22,221 bases of DNA from Nitrospiraceae bacterium (GTDB taxonomy: Bacteria; Nitrospirota; Nitrospiria; Nitrospirales; Nitrospiraceae): NCBI GenBank assembly GCA_005793285.1, contig SXPO01000209.1, positions 1 through 22,221 on the forward strand, written 5' to 3'. Both the position numbers and the translations under genes were made by a program. Positions 1 through 8,420 of this stretch are shown here, piece by piece (position 1 is the stretch's first letter; every line of letters starts with the position of its first letter). A model generated the notes under the pieces. It saw nothing but the letters and a program-made list of their open reading frames with translations, was not told where the DNA came from and did no database searches.

Positions 1-327
1 ATAGAAAACCACCATATGCTGGAGTAGCTTGCCATACTCCTTCAAACTATAGGACGGGACCACTGCAAAGGGGATCGTAAATCCAACCCAGGCGACAAAG
101 GCCAGGAGGAGCAGGTCATAGGGTGTCCGAGAGTAAAAAACCCGTCGATTGGCGACACACCACCCAACCAGCAAACTAAGCAAGAAAATAAACCCGTTTC
201 GTTCCACAATGAGCAGCGATTTAAAGGGAAGCACTGCAATAAACACGGCCAACACAACGCGGATAATGGCATCAAAATGGGCCTTACGATCGGACGACTG
301 CATGCCGCTGAAGAAAATTGGTGTCAT
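1..327 (-). CDS. O-antigen ligase / polymerase-like membrane protein (N-terminal part, cut by window edge)
   Basis: Only the first 109 codons are present; the frame runs open to the left edge, so the gene continues outside. The ATG at 327 follows the stop of the WbpL-like gene by 10 bases and has a GAGAGG ribosome site just upstream. The product begins with a short polar leader, then hydrophobic stretches at about residues 22-34 and 40-55, a short basic loop (NRR), and another hydrophobic stretch at about 70-88. It then reads VPSYSLKEYGKLLQHM, a pattern common before the next helix of O-antigen ligase (WaaL) and Wzy polymerase-like proteins. The family signature lies in the C-terminal periplasmic loop, which is not in the window, so ligase and polymerase cannot be told apart. 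The position at the end of a wzx-containing cluster fits either. Confidence 0.72.
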   Translation of the reverse strand, partial: MTPIFFSGMQSSDRKAHFDAIIRVVLAVFIAVLPFKSLLIVERNGFIFLLSLLVGWCVANRRVFYSRTPYDLLLLAFVAWVGFTIPFAVVPSYSLKEYGKLLQHMVVFY

Positions 328-337
328 CACGACCCTC

Positions 338-1402
338 TCAAGAACCAACTGGTTGCATCTGCTGTTCCCTACCCCTCACTGCGAAGACAAGAAAAACAAA
401 CAACATCACCCACCCACCCAGGATAACGATCCGCCACTCCGCTGCTGCATGCTGATACAGCATTGCGAGGCCTCCGCAGAAAGCCATGAGGGCATATTCG
501 GCTAACACAGTCCTGCGATGCCCCCACCCGCTAAGCACCAGCCGCTGATAACAGTGCGTCCGATGGGCGACCCAAACCTTCTCTCCTTGCCAGACCCGAC
601 GGATAAGAGTAACAGTCGCATCCAGAATAAATGGTGAAAACAAGATAAACGGCACCCACACATCGAACACTCCATCTCGACAACCTAAAACGATCAAGGC
701 GCCGCACAAAAATCCACTCACAACGCTCCCCACATCACCCATGAAAATCTTGGCTGGGGGGAAATTATACGCAAGAAACCCCACTGAGGCCGCAGACAAG
801 AGAAGAGTCGAGACCAAAATAAATTCATGTCCCGCCTTCCAGGCAAAGTACGCCATGAACCCACATCCGAAAGTCGTCATCCCTCCAGCAAACCCGTCCA
901 TTCCATCCATGAAGTTATAGAGATTGGTGAACCATACCAAAAACAGAATGGCAATCGTGATCCCCATCCATCCCAGTTCGATTATCCCAAAGGATGGAAG
1001 CTGAATAACCGGAAAGAAGAGACCCGCTCCAAAGACGAGGATGACAGATACGGCAAACTGACACCCAAGTCGAAGCCATACCGGCACTCCTCCACGGTCA
1101 TCCATGAATGACACAAAACCTAGCAGCATCGTCAGGCCAAGAATCCAGCTTTCCAGATGCCCCAACCCCGACCAAGCTAGGCCCTCCCTCATAACCAGAA
1201 CTCCAAGAACTCTGGCAGCGATCAAACCAAGGAACAGACTCCCGATAATCGCCAGACCTCCCGTCCGCGGAATCGGCACATCATGAAGAGAACGCTCATT
1301 GGGGTGGTCCAATAAACACAAGAACGAGTCAAGGCGAGTCAGCCGCCAAGTTAGCCACCAAGACAAAACACCGACGCCAAAGACAAGACTCAGAAGCATC
1401 AT
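338..1402 (-). CDS. WbpL-like undecaprenyl-phosphate sugar-1-phosphate transferase (GT family 4 of the MraY/WecA type)
   Basis: Integral membrane enzyme that moves a sugar-1-phosphate from a UDP-sugar to undecaprenyl phosphate, starting each repeat unit on the cytoplasmic face. Of 354 residues, most form membrane helices. Family motifs are in order: PRTGG near residue 45, the Asp pair DD at 101-102, NFMDGMDG at 163-170, the metal-site FMGD at 220-223, and the loop HRTHCYQRL at 280-288, which resembles WbpL/WbcO-type enzymes more than WecA. The start ATG overlaps the upstream SDR stop as ATGA, so the two are probably translationally coupled. WbpL-type enzymes with a WbpV-like reductase next door typically load N-acetyl-fucosamine or N-acetyl-quinovosamine; that specificity is inference. 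Confidence in the family is high. Confidence 0.9.
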   Translation of the reverse strand: MMLLSLVFGVGVLSWWLTWRLTRLDSFLCLLDHPNERSLHDVPIPRTGGLAIIGSLFLGLIAARVLGVLVMREGLAWSGLGHLESWILGLTMLLGFVSFMDDRGGVPVWLRLGCQFAVSVILVFGAGLFFPVIQLPSFGIIELGWMGITIAILFLVWFTNLYNFMDGMDGFAGGMTTFGCGFMAYFAWKAGHEFILVSTLLLSAASVGFLAYNFPPAKIFMGDVGSVVSGFLCGALIVLGCRDGVFDVWVPFILFSPFILDATVTLIRRVWQGEKVWVAHRTHCYQRLVLSGWGHRRTVLAEYALMAFCGGLAMLYQHAAAEWRIVILGGWVMLFVFLVFAVRGREQQMQPVGS

Positions 1403-2388
1403 CGTAAACTTGCCCGGTAGAAACGGATCATTTCCGGCACAGCGTCAATGAACCGATACGGAGGACAGTACCCTAGATCTCGCGTGATGGCCGCTGCGCT
1501 ATACCATGCGGATCCAATCAGCTTCTCTAGCGTTGATGAATTCACAGGAACCGACCGCCCCGTTGCAGTCTGAATCATATCGCCACAGGCGGCCCCCATC
1601 TTCAGCATCCAGAGAGGCATCCGCCACTTCGGGATCGTCTTCCCAAGCCCCGTCCGCAGTAAATCATAAATCTCAGAAATCTCGTACGGCTTCTCGTCCG
1701 TCACCACATACGCAGGCTGCCCGTTTCTTGACTGTTGAAGTGCCAATTTTGTCGCATGCACAAAATTGCCGACATGGAGCATACTTCGGGCGTTATTCAC
1801 ATGAGGCAGAGGGGGGAAGCGACCCTGATCGATTGCAGCGATCATCCGAAAGAGATTGCCCTTCTGAGTGGGCCCATAAACCATCGGCAACCGAAGCGAC
1901 ACGGCGATGAATCCTGTTTTCTTCGCGTAGCCCATGAGTAACTGCTCAGCGACCCATTTCGACCGCGCATAGGGAGTTTCAGGACACGGCATCCAGGACT
2001 CATCCACACAGCCTGCCGTCGTCTCGCCGAACACCTTCACCGTACTCGCAAACACCACATGTGATGCCCCACCAGCAACGGCCCCTTCTAGAATATGCCG
2101 TGTCCCCACGACATTAATGCCGTTAAAATCCAGGGCGGCCGACTGTTTCTCGTTCAGGACATGGGCCTTGCCGGCCAAATGCACCACGCCAGCACAGCCA
2201 GCTGTTACAGCTCGCATGGCTCGGGCATCGAGCAAGTCCCCCACCGCGACTTCGACATCTGCCGGGAACGATACTGTAAGGGATTGCTCTCGCACGAGAG
2301 CACGAACAACATATCCCGCATCATGGAGTCCTTTAACCAGATGCTCTCCGAGAAATCCAGCAGCTCCTGTAACAAGTATGCGCGTCAT
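1399..2388 (-). CDS. WbpV-like NAD-dependent epimerase/dehydratase (SDR), probable 4-keto-sugar reductase
   Basis: Extended short-chain dehydrogenase/reductase of 329 residues acting on a nucleotide sugar in the cytoplasm. The N-terminus has the Rossmann motif GAAGFLGEHL, then FASTVKV and the catalytic pair in PYARSKW (Tyr-x-x-x-Lys). The stretch RSMLHVGNFV matches the substrate-side segment of WbpV/WbnF-type SDRs. I chose the ATG at 2388 because it overlaps the upstream glycosyltransferase stop as ATGA and places the Rossmann motif at the usual distance; an in-frame ATG at 2445 would add 19 residues with no family resemblance. WbpV-like reductases beside WbpL-like transferases make UDP-linked 6-deoxy-HexNAc (Rhizobium WreQ/WreU is the studied pair). 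The exact sugar here is unproven. No UDP-GlcNAc 4,6-dehydratase is in the window, so the 4-keto substrate must be made elsewhere. Confidence 0.85.
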   Translation of the reverse strand: MTRILVTGAAGFLGEHLVKGLHDAGYVVRALVREQSLTVSFPADVEVAVGDLLDARAMRAVTAGCAGVVHLAGKAHVLNEKQSAALDFNGINVVGTRHILEGAVAGGASHVVFASTVKVFGETTAGCVDESWMPCPETPYARSKWVAEQLLMGYAKKTGFIAVSLRLPMVYGPTQKGNLFRMIAAIDQGRFPPLPHVNNARSMLHVGNFVHATKLALQQSRNGQPAYVVTDEKPYEISEIYDLLRTGLGKTIPKWRMPLWMLKMGAACGDMIQTATGRSVPVNSSTLEKLIGSAWYSAAAITRDLGYCPPYRFIDAVPEMIRFYRASLR

Positions 2389-3554
2389 GCATTTCGGAGG
2401 GAGGATCGGCCCTCCCAGCTCTGGCCTAACAATTCCCGGTAGCAATCTAGCACTTGACCGGCAACTTTAGGCACGGAATATTCCCGGACCACAATTTCTC
2501 GTGCCGCAGCACCCATTGCGGCACGTTGGGCGGGATGATCGAGCAAGAGCCCAATAGCCTCCGCAAGCGCGGCTGGATCCTTTACCGGGACCAACAACCC
2601 GTTGACGCGATGACGAACGACCTCACGACACCCCGGCACATCCGCTGCCACGACCGGTTTCCCGCATGCTGCGGCCTCCAGCAAAACCTTCGGAAGCCCT
2701 TCCCGATAGGACGGCAACGTGACCACTGTCGCCAAAGTCAACACCACGGGCATATCGTCTCGATGTTCCCACCATTCGATCACGCCCTCATGCCCCCACT
2801 GCTGCAATTGAGATCGCTCAATTGCCGCAGGGTTATCCTCATCGCATCGACCGACAAGCACGAAACGGGCCTGCACTGCCCGCTCCTTCAGTAGGCGGGC
2901 AGCCTGAACAAATTCACCCACGCCTTTGTCCCATAACATGCGCGACGCCAACATCACGACCGGCACTCCCCCTGTCTCTTCGCGTGGGCAAAATCGTTCG
3001 ACATCGACACCCGATCCGGGAATGATCCGTGAGCAGCTGGATGCAACGATCCCCTCGTGGACCAATCGATCTCGATCTTCGCTATTCTGAAATAATGCGA
3101 GCGAACGATGATTGAGGGAAAGCGCAGTCTTGAGGCCCAAGCGAACACCAAGCTGAAGGCAGCCAGACCGGTCAGATCGATCGGTAAACGTATACCCGAG
3201 CCCGGCGAACGCGTTGATGACGACGGGAACACGAGCGATCCATGCGGCAAAGGAGCCGTACAGAATCGGCTTGAGGGCCACATGGTGGACGATGTCCGGC
3301 CGCTCACGCCGATAAAGCCGAGCCAACTGCAGAATCGCCCGCAACTCGCTGAAAGGATTTCTGCCGCGACGGAGCAAGATGAGGGGCAACAGCCGAAACC
3401 CTTCCTCCCGAATCTGTTCTCCGTGGCCGGTGACTCGAGTTGCGATTATGACCTCGAACCCCGCATCCCGTGCAGCCCGCGCGAGATCGAGCCGATGGGA
3501 CCAGAAATACCAATCTTCGGTGATCAGAAAAAGAAGACGAGGGCGAGTGCTCAT
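2385..3554 (-). CDS. Glycosyltransferase family 4 (GT-B fold)
   Basis: Retaining GT-B glycosyltransferase of 389 residues, cytoplasmic or membrane-associated. The N-terminal domain starts RLLFLITEDWYFWSHRL and contains the acceptor-side segment DIVHHVALKP (about 87-96) and NAFAGLGYTF (about 114-123). The C-terminal domain has the family-4 E-x7-E motif in EGLPKVLLE (Glu285, Glu293), followed by GKPVVAADVPGCREVV. This subgroup is regularly found beside WbpL-type transferases and probably adds the second sugar. The ATG at 3554 overlaps the asnB stop as ATGA, and its own stop overlaps the next start the same way, so three consecutive genes are coupled. Donor and acceptor cannot be read from the sequence. 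Confidence 0.92.
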   Translation of the reverse strand: MSTRPRLLFLITEDWYFWSHRLDLARAARDAGFEVIIATRVTGHGEQIREEGFRLLPLILLRRGRNPFSELRAILQLARLYRRERPDIVHHVALKPILYGSFAAWIARVPVVINAFAGLGYTFTDRSDRSGCLQLGVRLGLKTALSLNHRSLALFQNSEDRDRLVHEGIVASSCSRIIPGSGVDVERFCPREETGGVPVVMLASRMLWDKGVGEFVQAARLLKERAVQARFVLVGRCDEDNPAAIERSQLQQWGHEGVIEWWEHRDDMPVVLTLATVVTLPSYREGLPKVLLEAAACGKPVVAADVPGCREVVRHRVNGLLVPVKDPAALAEAIGLLLDHPAQRAAMGAAAREIVVREYSVPKVAGQVLDCYRELLGQSWEGRSSLRNA

Positions 3555-5524
3555 TCACGTTCAACCCAGGCCTGGAACATCAGCACATTCCACAATGGAT
3601 ATTGCCAGTTGCGCTTACCGGAAAGATGTTCCGCCCACTTTTCCCGAATCGGGGCAGGGTGCAAATAGCCTTCACGGCGGAGTCGCTGCTCATCGAGCAA
3701 CTCCTCGGCCCACTCACGCAACGGCCCGCGCAACCAGGAGTCCAATGGCACACCAAACCCCATCTTGGGCCGCTCGATCAACTGCCTGGGCACATACCGG
3801 TCGAGGACGCGCCGCAAAAGCCATTTCCCCTCGCCTTCTTGACGGATTTTGAACGAAAGCGGAAGCCGCCAGGCAAACTCCACGACTCGATGATCAAGTA
3901 AGGGCACGCGCGCTTCCAGACCCACCGCCATGCTGGCCCGATCGACTTTCGTGAGAATATCATCCGGGAGATACGTGATCAGATCGAGATACATCATGCG
4001 CATAGTGAAATCCTGAAGAGTCGCCCAATTGGCTCGGTCTGTGACAGGAGTCAACGGCTCCACCCCCTGCACCACAATCTCGGCAGGATCTTTCCAGAGC
4101 GAGATCATGCCCAGATACATGGTATCCGGGTCCGGCAGCGCCAGCAGAGCTGCGAGCTTGTGCAACTTGTCACCGGGCTTCGCCACCACGGGAAGAAACC
4201 GCCCAAACCGCTTGAAAAAATTTGCCCAGGCTGCTGGCGACAAGGACGTGAGTCCACCGGCCAAGCCACGCCGGATTGACGGATGTACCAGGCCCAGGTA
4301 TCTCCACAATCGCCTTCCCCAAAAATACCGGTTATACCCCGCAAACAATTCGTCGCCGCCATCGCCGGATAAGGCCACCGTCACATGCCTGCGAGCCAGC
4401 TCAGAGACTAAAAATGTCGGGATTTGAGATGAGTCGGCAAACGGCTCATCATACATGGCTGGCAGCCGTGGAATAACCGCTCGCGCCTGCTCGGGAGAAA
4501 CATACAATTCTGTATGATCCGTCCCGACATGTTCCGCCACTTTCCTGGCATGAATCGCTTCATTGTATTCCGCCTCATGAAATCCGACCGTAAATGTCCG
4601 AATTGGTCGACTGCTCTGCGCCTGCATGAGCGCCACGACCAGCGATGAGTCGATCCCGCCAGACAGAAACGCACCCAAGGGAACATCCGCGATCATCCGC
4701 AGCCCCACGGCGTTGCGCAGCAGCCCATCGAGTTGCTCCACCGCCTCCGCTGCTGATCCTTTGAATGGAGAGGCACAGCCTGCCTCAGCATATTCCTTCG
4801 CCGACCAATAACGAACCGGTCTCCATGCCGCATGACGGGCATCCGGGTCAGGCGAAAATCCCTCAGTGGCTTCGAGCTCCCTTTCTCCTACGGTCAGCAC
4901 ACAACCAGCCGACAGTTTGTAGACATGTTTGTAGATCGACAGTGGCGCTGGCACATACCCTACTCTCATAAATGAGGCCAGCGCTCCGCGGTCAATCTCA
5001 GCGCGAAAACCCTTGTGCGCTCGGAGCGCCTTCAGCTCTGAGCCAAACAAAAACGTCTTTCCGGCCCACCCGAAGTACAACGGTTTAATTCCGATCCTGT
5101 CGCGGGCAAGCGTCAATGCCCGTCTCTCCCGGTCCCAGAGGGCAAAGGCAAACATCCCCACAAATCGCCGTACCGCGCTCTCAATGCCCCACTCCTCGAA
5201 GGCGGCGAGCATAACCTCTGTATCCGAATGCCCACGAAACTTCGCACCGGCGATCTCCAGCTCAGACCGCAGCTCAGGAAAATTATAGACCTCGCCATTA
5301 TAGGAGAGAACATAGCGCCCGCTTGAGGACAACATTGGTTGATGCCCATCAGGCGACAAATCCAAGATAGAAAGCCGCGCATGACCGAGGCCCACCCCGA
5401 CTCGTTCATCAGCCCAAATGCCGGAGTCGTCAGGGCCGCGGTACCCAATCGCTCCAATCATCTCGGACACGAGACGGTTTGGCTCTGACTCGCGATAGTT
5501 TAAGACCCCGGCAACGCCACACAT
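3551..5524 (-). CDS. asnB: Glutamine-dependent asparagine synthase (AsnB) family amidotransferase
   Basis: Class II amidotransferase of 657 residues. Cys2 is the expected N-terminal nucleophile (MCGVAG), followed by RGPDDSG (29-35), SYNGEVYN (74-81) and HSDTEVM in the glutaminase domain. The synthetase half has the ATP pyrophosphatase P-loop SGGIDSS (288-294), then SGDGGDELFAGYNRY and the KVDRASM and EARVPLLD motifs, so both activities look intact. It may make asparagine, but AsnB paralogues inside O-antigen clusters (WbpS type) are thought to convert sugar carboxylates to amides, and the location between glycosyltransferases favours that. The start is fixed by Cys2. It lies 27 bases after the GT2 stop with only a weak ribosome site. 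Family is certain; the substrate is inferred. Confidence 0.9.
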   Translation of the reverse strand: MCGVAGVLNYRESEPNRLVSEMIGAIGYRGPDDSGIWADERVGVGLGHARLSILDLSPDGHQPMLSSSGRYVLSYNGEVYNFPELRSELEIAGAKFRGHSDTEVMLAAFEEWGIESAVRRFVGMFAFALWDRERRALTLARDRIGIKPLYFGWAGKTFLFGSELKALRAHKGFRAEIDRGALASFMRVGYVPAPLSIYKHVYKLSAGCVLTVGERELEATEGFSPDPDARHAAWRPVRYWSAKEYAEAGCASPFKGSAAEAVEQLDGLLRNAVGLRMIADVPLGAFLSGGIDSSLVVALMQAQSSRPIRTFTVGFHEAEYNEAIHARKVAEHVGTDHTELYVSPEQARAVIPRLPAMYDEPFADSSQIPTFLVSELARRHVTVALSGDGGDELFAGYNRYFWGRRLWRYLGLVHPSIRRGLAGGLTSLSPAAWANFFKRFGRFLPVVAKPGDKLHKLAALLALPDPDTMYLGMISLWKDPAEIVVQGVEPLTPVTDRANWATLQDFTMRMMYLDLITYLPDDILTKVDRASMAVGLEARVPLLDHRVVEFAWRLPLSFKIRQEGEGKWLLRRVLDRYVPRQLIERPKMGFGVPLDSWLRGPLREWAEELLDEQRLRREGYLHPAPIREKWAEHLSGKRNWQYPLWNVLMFQAWVERE

Positions 5525-5551
5525 TATGTCAACACCAAAATCAAGGACATC

Positions 5552-6460
5552 CTAATTATCAGACCGCGGGATGGGAGATTCGACGGTGACCATGTCTTTT
5601 GACGTAACACGACTCCACACCAGCTGCCAGTGGGTACAAACCTCGTCGCTCGCAGCCTGAAATGATTGTCGAGACCGATGACTCATGCTTCCCGTGAGAT
5701 CCAGAAAGACATCGCGACCCAGCGCCAGACCATGAGTCAAGAGCCCTCGCACCGCTGTCAGTGCAGACACAACGTCTCTACCCTGCGCCACCAGCTGACG
5801 GCAATAATTCATGCGCCCGCGGCCTGATTTCCAAACAGAAACGCCCTCCATCCGATACCCCAGCAGAATATCCGGAAGGGCGGCAAAGCAACTGACACGA
5901 TAGCTTCGTAACAGCAGATCCTGATCCTGCCCCTTAGTCAGCTCGTCCCTGTAGCGATGACGAGTAAACCATAATCGCTTGCCCATCCAGGTCGGATGGG
6001 CAAGAGGGAAACCCCACCAGGGGCGACGGCAGATGTCCTCATGCTCACTCGCAGCTGGATACACTCCAAGCGCCTGACCATCTTCCTTGAACAGGATGGC
6101 CCCATGTCCGAGCAGATCAATGTCAGGGTGCGCTTCAAGGTACCGCACCTGCCGTTCAAGCCGCTCGGGATAGGCCACGTCATCCGCGTCCATCCTGGCA
6201 ATATACCTTCCCCTGGCAAGCTCAATACACTGATTCAAGCGTGTCGCCAACCCCTGTTGCCCGCCTGCTCCATGCACCACGCGAATCCGAGCGTCGTTAA
6301 ATTGACTAAGGATCAAGCCTGTTTCATCAGTGGACCCATCATCGACCACGATCAATTCCCAATCTGAAAATGTCTGCCACAGGATAGACCGGAGAGCTGG
6401 CTCCAGGGTCGAAGCCGCATTGTGGACTGACATCGCCACTGTGACTAGAGGATCGGCCAT
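5552..6460 (-). CDS. Glycosyltransferase family 2 (GT-A fold)
   Basis: Inverting GT-A glycosyltransferase of 302 residues. It opens with VTVAMSVHNAASTLEPALRS, carries the nucleotide-binding VVDDGSTDETG (Asp40-Asp41) and a metal-binding DAD in ARMDADDVAYPERL (residues 91-93). The C-terminal third is less conserved and may contact the acceptor. Two starts compete: a TTG at 6466 overlapping the upstream stop, and the ATG at 6460. I prefer the ATG because the purine-rich GGGAAAG sits six bases before it but directly abuts the TTG. It follows the CgeB-like gene with a two-base gap and precedes asnB by 27 bases, so it is part of the same transcript. Sugar specificity is unknown. Confidence 0.9.
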   Translation of the reverse strand: MADPLVTVAMSVHNAASTLEPALRSILWQTFSDWELIVVDDGSTDETGLILSQFNDARIRVVHGAGGQQGLATRLNQCIELARGRYIARMDADDVAYPERLERQVRYLEAHPDIDLLGHGAILFKEDGQALGVYPAASEHEDICRRPWWGFPLAHPTWMGKRLWFTRHRYRDELTKGQDQDLLLRSYRVSCFAALPDILLGYRMEGVSVWKSGRGRMNYCRQLVAQGRDVVSALTAVRGLLTHGLALGRDVFLDLTGSMSHRSRQSFQAASDEVCTHWQLVWSRVTSKDMVTVESPIPRSDN

Positions 6461-6462
6461 AA

Positions 6463-7668
6463 TCAACTTTCCCGGTAGAACATCCGCCCAGGCCAGCCAG
6501 ATGCCGCATAGGTATGCGCACCGCAGAGGCGCCAGGACAGTTCAAATACTATTCTGCGTGCGGCACGAGCCCCTCGCTGCCTGCCCCAGAACAAAGACGC
6601 ACAGACAACAATCACAGTTCTAAGCAGTTTCAAGGACGAACCGAACCTGTGTCGACAGGCTGCCGATTCAAACTCGGGCCAGTCGATGGCTCGATGAGGT
6701 CGCTGAGCAACTTGCTGAGCCAACGCTCCCAGCAATTCATCGAATCGTCGATCATAAGTATGGTCCTGACTAACCCGTTCAAATCCACGACGAGCGATGG
6801 TATCTCGACGACCAGAATCCGCCAACAGCGCCTTGACGGCACCGACCAATTCGTCGCGACCTTCGAACGTAAGGACCTCCTCGCCAAGGCGAAAGTATTT
6901 CTCCAGATACGGAGCCTGCTCAGTCAACAGACACCCTCCATATCCGGGAACCTCAAAAACCCGAGCCTTGATCTGACGATCTTCCCTACCTCCCGCGCCT
7001 TTTCGAGACCCGTCGCTGAAATTCAAGCTGACCTGAGAGGCCCGGACAATCTCCGAAATCTGCTGAGCCTCCACCGGCCCAGCAGGCCACCCGTGACCGA
7101 AACAGGCCACATCAACTCCTTCGCGACGCAATGTTTCGACCATCGCGGGACGATTCCCATAGGCGGCGCCGACGAAACTCACGGGGTACCGGCAAGCAGC
7201 AGCGGGAAGCGGCGGAGTCAATATCTCTGCATTCGCCGCCCATTGAGAGAGATAGGGCCTGCCGATGCCGTCACGCTGATACCACTCCACCGCGCGAGGG
7301 TAGGTCGTCACGGCAAGATCCCATTCGGCTCCGATCAGCCGTGAAAACATCGGATACTTCCATGAATCATCGGTCGACCAATTGACCAGGAGAGGGCCGC
7401 TCCTCCGGATCAGGCGCATCGTCTCGATCCAAACTTCATACTGCATCAGCACACAGAGCACGACATCTGGAGACGTCTCTTCCACCTGCTTCAAGAGGGT
7501 ACGGTTCAGCCCGGCAAAATCGTCATAGGGCTCACGAGAAAACGACTCAAAGAAACTGACGTGATGCCCCAGCCTTCGCAATGCGGGAAGAAAATTCACG
7601 TATTCATAGCCTCCACCTCTGGCGGGATCGCCATAGGCATGCTCGCCAAACACGCAAAGGATGTTCAT
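6463..7668 (-). CDS. CgeB-like glycosyltransferase (GT-B fold)
   Basis: Protein of 401 residues of the CgeB/DUF3880 type. The N-terminal domain begins MNILCVFGEHAYGDPARGGGYEY minus a signal peptide and contains a long segment on the fate of an acceptor chain (PDVVLCVLMQYE, NWSTDDSWKYP). The C-terminal domain has the CgeB pattern: SFVGAAYGNRP, a Ser/Asn pocket in QVSLNFSDGSRK, and KARVFEVPGYGGCLLTEQ followed by LEKYFRLGEEVLTFE. Family members are glycosyltransferases named after a Bacillus spore-coat protein. The ATG at 7668 overlaps the upstream methyltransferase stop as ATGA. About 60 C-terminal residues after FDELL are basic and poorly conserved and could hold the protein at the membrane. 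Donor and acceptor are unknown. Confidence 0.82.
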   Translation of the reverse strand: MNILCVFGEHAYGDPARGGGYEYVNFLPALRRLGHHVSFFESFSREPYDDFAGLNRTLLKQVEETSPDVVLCVLMQYEVWIETMRLIRRSGPLLVNWSTDDSWKYPMFSRLIGAEWDLAVTTYPRAVEWYQRDGIGRPYLSQWAANAEILTPPLPAAACRYPVSFVGAAYGNRPAMVETLRREGVDVACFGHGWPAGPVEAQQISEIVRASQVSLNFSDGSRKGAGGREDRQIKARVFEVPGYGGCLLTEQAPYLEKYFRLGEEVLTFEGRDELVGAVKALLADSGRRDTIARRGFERVSQDHTYDRRFDELLGALAQQVAQRPHRAIDWPEFESAACRHRFGSSLKLLRTVIVVCASLFWGRQRGARAARRIVFELSWRLCGAHTYAASGWPGRMFYRES

Positions 7669-8420
7669 GGCGCGGGAACCGCCCCGATACGTCGGGCGGT
7701 CACATGGTACCCCACCGTAAACCGCCGTTCACGATCGAACCGGTCCATGAATTTGCAAAGAATCGGGACCGCGAGGCCTAGCAAGGGGAGAAGAGCCATC
7801 CATACCGGAAACCACAGCAGTCGTATCGCGAACGGAAGATCCATCTTGAAAGGATTCGTGGTCAGGACGAATCTCAATGCTTCCTGCTCGAAAAACCTCA
7901 ACGATCCCTCATTGGGTTCAACGCTGATATCGGTAAACCCCGCTGTCTTCAAAAAACGCTCATACCACCAGGGCGTGTATCCGCCATAGTAATGATAGGG
8001 CTCCTGGTGAATGCCTGATCCAAGTGGTGCCGTCAGGATAAGCTTTCCGCCTGGCTCAAGAATTCTTGCCAGCTCCTTCACAACGATAATCGGCTCTGGG
8101 TGGTGCTCCAGCACCTCCGTGCAAAGAACCGCGCCAAAACTCGCGGCAGGAACCGGAATCGCCGCGATATCAGACACATAGTCGAGCTGGCCGTATGCTC
8201 CGTGCCGCAGTTGATCGCCTCGCAACGGAGCCAGATCCTGGGCGCGGTACTCACAGTGCGCAAACAGATCTCGATAGGGACAGGACCCTGCGCCGACATC
8301 AAGCACTTTGGTTCCAGACGGCAACTGCGCGGCCTGCGCCGCAATCCATCGGTCCCGCCTGACAAGGTTGAATGAAAACAACTCGCTCTGGGCCAGGCGG
8401 CTCCTAAGACCGTTACCCAC
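7665..8420 (-). CDS. Class I SAM-dependent methyltransferase (methyltransf_11/23 type)
   Basis: Probable O-methyltransferase of 251 residues. SAM motif I is KVLDVGAGSCPY (about 38-49), the acidic residue after the second strand is in the YRAQDLAP region, and motif post-I/IV appears as CTEVLEHHPEP with the usual LEPGGKLILTAPLG. The C-terminal part, at about residues 200-225, is strongly hydrophobic (FPVWMALLPLLGLAVPIL), which could anchor it at the membrane near lipid-linked sugar chains. The start is a GTG at 8420 that overlaps the upstream stop by eight bases, with GAGGG just before it; no other start lies close to motif I. Methylation of a glycan residue, possibly at the chain end, is inferred from context with the CgeB-like enzyme. 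Confidence 0.85.
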   Translation of the reverse strand: MGNGLRSRLAQSELFSFNLVRRDRWIAAQAAQLPSGTKVLDVGAGSCPYRDLFAHCEYRAQDLAPLRGDQLRHGAYGQLDYVSDIAAIPVPAASFGAVLCTEVLEHHPEPIIVVKELARILEPGGKLILTAPLGSGIHQEPYHYYGGYTPWWYERFLKTAGFTDISVEPNEGSLRFFEQEALRFVLTTNPFKMDLPFAIRLLWFPVWMALLPLLGLAVPILCKFMDRFDRERRFTVGYHVTARRIGAVPAP

